A stretch of 64,000 bases of DNA from Methylophaga thalassica. Its GTDB lineage: Bacteria; Pseudomonadota; Gammaproteobacteria; Nitrosococcales; Methylophagaceae. Below, one piece after another: positions 62,940 to 64,000 of this stretch. A program made the translations under genes and the position numbers. The notes beneath the pieces were generated by a model, which did not search any database, had not been told where the DNA came from, and saw nothing but the letters and a program-made list of their open reading frames with translations. The stretch is from contig NZ_BSND01000013.1 in the NCBI RefSeq assembly GCF_030159795.1, positions 248,001 to 312,000 of the forward strand. Reading direction: 5' to 3'. Within the stretch, counting starts at the first letter, position 1. Each line of letters starts with the position of its first letter.

Positions 62940-64000
62940 ATGAAAAATATAAGCATTCGTGGGGCTCGTACCCATAACCTTAAAAATATTGACCTGGACC
63001 TGCCTAGAGATGCTCTGATTGTTATCACTGGCTTGTCTGGTTCGGGAAAATCCTCGCTTGCCTTCGACACATTATACGCAGAAGGACAGCGTCGATATGT
63101 AGAATCCTTGTCAGCATACGCCAGACAGTTCTTATCGATGATGGAAAAGCCGGATGTGGATCATATTGAAGGCCTGTCTCCTGCGATATCAATCGAGCAA
63201 AAATCCACGTCGCATAACCCGCGCTCAACGGTCGGCACCATTACCGAGATTTATGACTATTTGAGATTGTTATTTGCTCGTGCCGGTGAACCGCGCTGTC
63301 CGACACATCATCAGCCATTGGCGGCGCAAACGGTCAGTCAAATGGTCGATGCGGTGCTGGAGATGCCCGAAGGTAAACGCTTGATGTTGATTGCGCCGGT
63401 GATTCAGGACCGCAAAGGCGAGCATCGTGATGTGCTGGAAGAGCTGCGTATTAAAGGCTTCGTTCGTGCGCGAGTAAATGGTCAGGTTATCGAGCTTGAT
63501 GATCCGCCCGAATTAGAATTGCGCAAAAAACACACGATTGAAGCCGTAGTAGATCGTTTTAAAGTACGCGCGGATATTCAGCAACGTTTGGCAGAATCAT
63601 TTGAAACCGCGCTGGCTATGGCTGATGGCGTTGCTAAAGTGGTATCAATGGATGATGAATCTGATGAGACTTTGTTCTCAGCACGCTTTGCTTGTCCAGA
63701 ATGTGGTTATTCGATTTCCGAATTAGAGCCGCGCATGTTCTCGTTTAACAATCCTGCTGGTGCCTGTCCGACCTGTGATGGTTTGGGTGTGAAGCAGTTT
63801 ATTGATCCTGTGCGTGTGGTGACTCATCCCGAATTAAGTCTGGCGGCAGGAGCGATTCGTGGCTGGGACCGTCGTAATGCTTATTACTACCAACTGATGT
63901 TATCGCTGGCGGAACATTATAAATTTGATCTGGAGACACCCTTTCAGGAATTGTCCGATGATGTGCGTGAAGTCATTCTGTATGGTAGCGGCAAAACACA
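62940..64000 (+). CDS. uvrA: Excinuclease ABC subunit A, 5' part
   Basis: The first 353 residues of UvrA, the ATPase that loads UvrB at DNA lesions in nucleotide excision repair; the frame continues past the window. Walker A is [28 protein letters not shown], followed by [29 protein letters not shown]; the zinc cysteines begin with CPEC. The family start is the ATG at 62940. A tandem 24-bp duplication creates a second in-frame ATG at 62916, which would add eight residues (MKNISVPG). Confidence 0.97.
   Translation, partial: MKNISIRGARTHNLKNIDLDLPRDALIVITGLSGSGKSSLAFDTLYAEGQRRYVESLSAYARQFLSMMEKPDVDHIEGLSPAISIEQKSTSHNPRSTVGTITEIYDYLRLLFARAGEPRCPTHHQPLAAQTVSQMVDAVLEMPEGKRLMLIAPVIQDRKGEHRDVLEELRIKGFVRARVNGQVIELDDPPELELRKKHTIEAVVDRFKVRADIQQRLAESFETALAMADGVAKVVSMDDESDETLFSARFACPECGYSISELEPRMFSFNNPAGACPTCDGLGVKQFIDPVRVVTHPELSLAAGAIRGWDRRNAYYYQLMLSLAEHYKFDLETPFQELSDDVREVILYGSGKT

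Noticed and set aside
62866-62940. LexA box at uvrA
   Set aside because: No CTGT-N8-ACAG match in the yajR-uvrA spacer.

Overview
The window reads as the chromosome of a gammaproteobacterium of moderate G+C content, densely coded and dominated by housekeeping genes. The protein families, the compact glycolytic block tkt-gap-pgk-pyk-fba, the squalene-type genes hpnD and hpnE, and gene order such as mltD/gloB/rnhA/dnaQ, grpE-dnaK-dnaJ-dapB and rplU-rpmA-obgE-proB fit a marine methylotroph of the Methylophaga/Piscirickettsiaceae type. That placement is an inference from protein resemblance; no rRNA, tRNA or methanol dehydrogenase gene lies in the window.

Layout. 1-10.5 kb: a truncated periplasmic NMT1/THI5-type binding protein or receptor, trmL, the LysM transglycosylase mltD, two MscS-type channels around a DUF2797 gene and pyrD, gloB, a YafS-like methyltransferase, rnhA and dnaQ. 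10.5-11.27 kb: about 0.8 kb of non-coding DNA packed with palindromes, including a structured 70-bp unit present twice. 11.27-15.9 kb: grpE-dnaK-dnaJ-dapB, with a clear sigma-32 promoter before both grpE and dnaK. 16.0-20.6 kb: a REC/HD-GYP regulator followed by a very large BvgS-like hybrid kinase. 20.6-23.5 kb: mrcB (PBP1b) with a TPR lipoprotein that resembles the PBP1b activator LpoP. 23.9-31.5 kb: a thioredoxin-fold protein and the sugar-phosphate block, with a CRP-type palindrome at the pgk promoter. 31.6-36.4 kb: crcB-DUF190 fluoride export, serS, an M50 protease, trpS and rluB. 36.4-43.2 kb, all minus strand: a GGDEF protein, YciK-like SDR, small lipoprotein, hpnE, hpnD, a 2Fe-2S protein, a second REC/HD-GYP protein and ispB. 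43.4-47.8 kb: rplU-rpmA-obgE-proB, rpsT, xthA and a 58-residue gene. 47.8-54.9 kb: recQ, a cupin, dinB, an AmpG-like permease and ppnN. 55-58.7 kb: a Pat-type protein lysine acetyltransferase divergent from a histone-deacetylase-like gene. 58.7-64 kb: ssb, an IclR regulator with a divergent MFS transporter, a YajR-like MFS transporter and the 5' part of uvrA.

How the genes work together. Several local partnerships stand out: PBP1b with its probable lipoprotein activator; CrcB with DUF190; the chaperone trio under heat-shock control; lower glycolysis under a possible CRP-family repressor; c-di-GMP synthesis and breakdown proteins near sensor genes; and a writer/eraser pair for protein acetylation. 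No CRISPR array, complete insertion sequence or prophage is visible. The most unusual non-coding DNA is the palindrome-rich block between dnaQ and grpE, where two diverged copies of a 70-bp repeat keep three hairpins through compensatory base changes.
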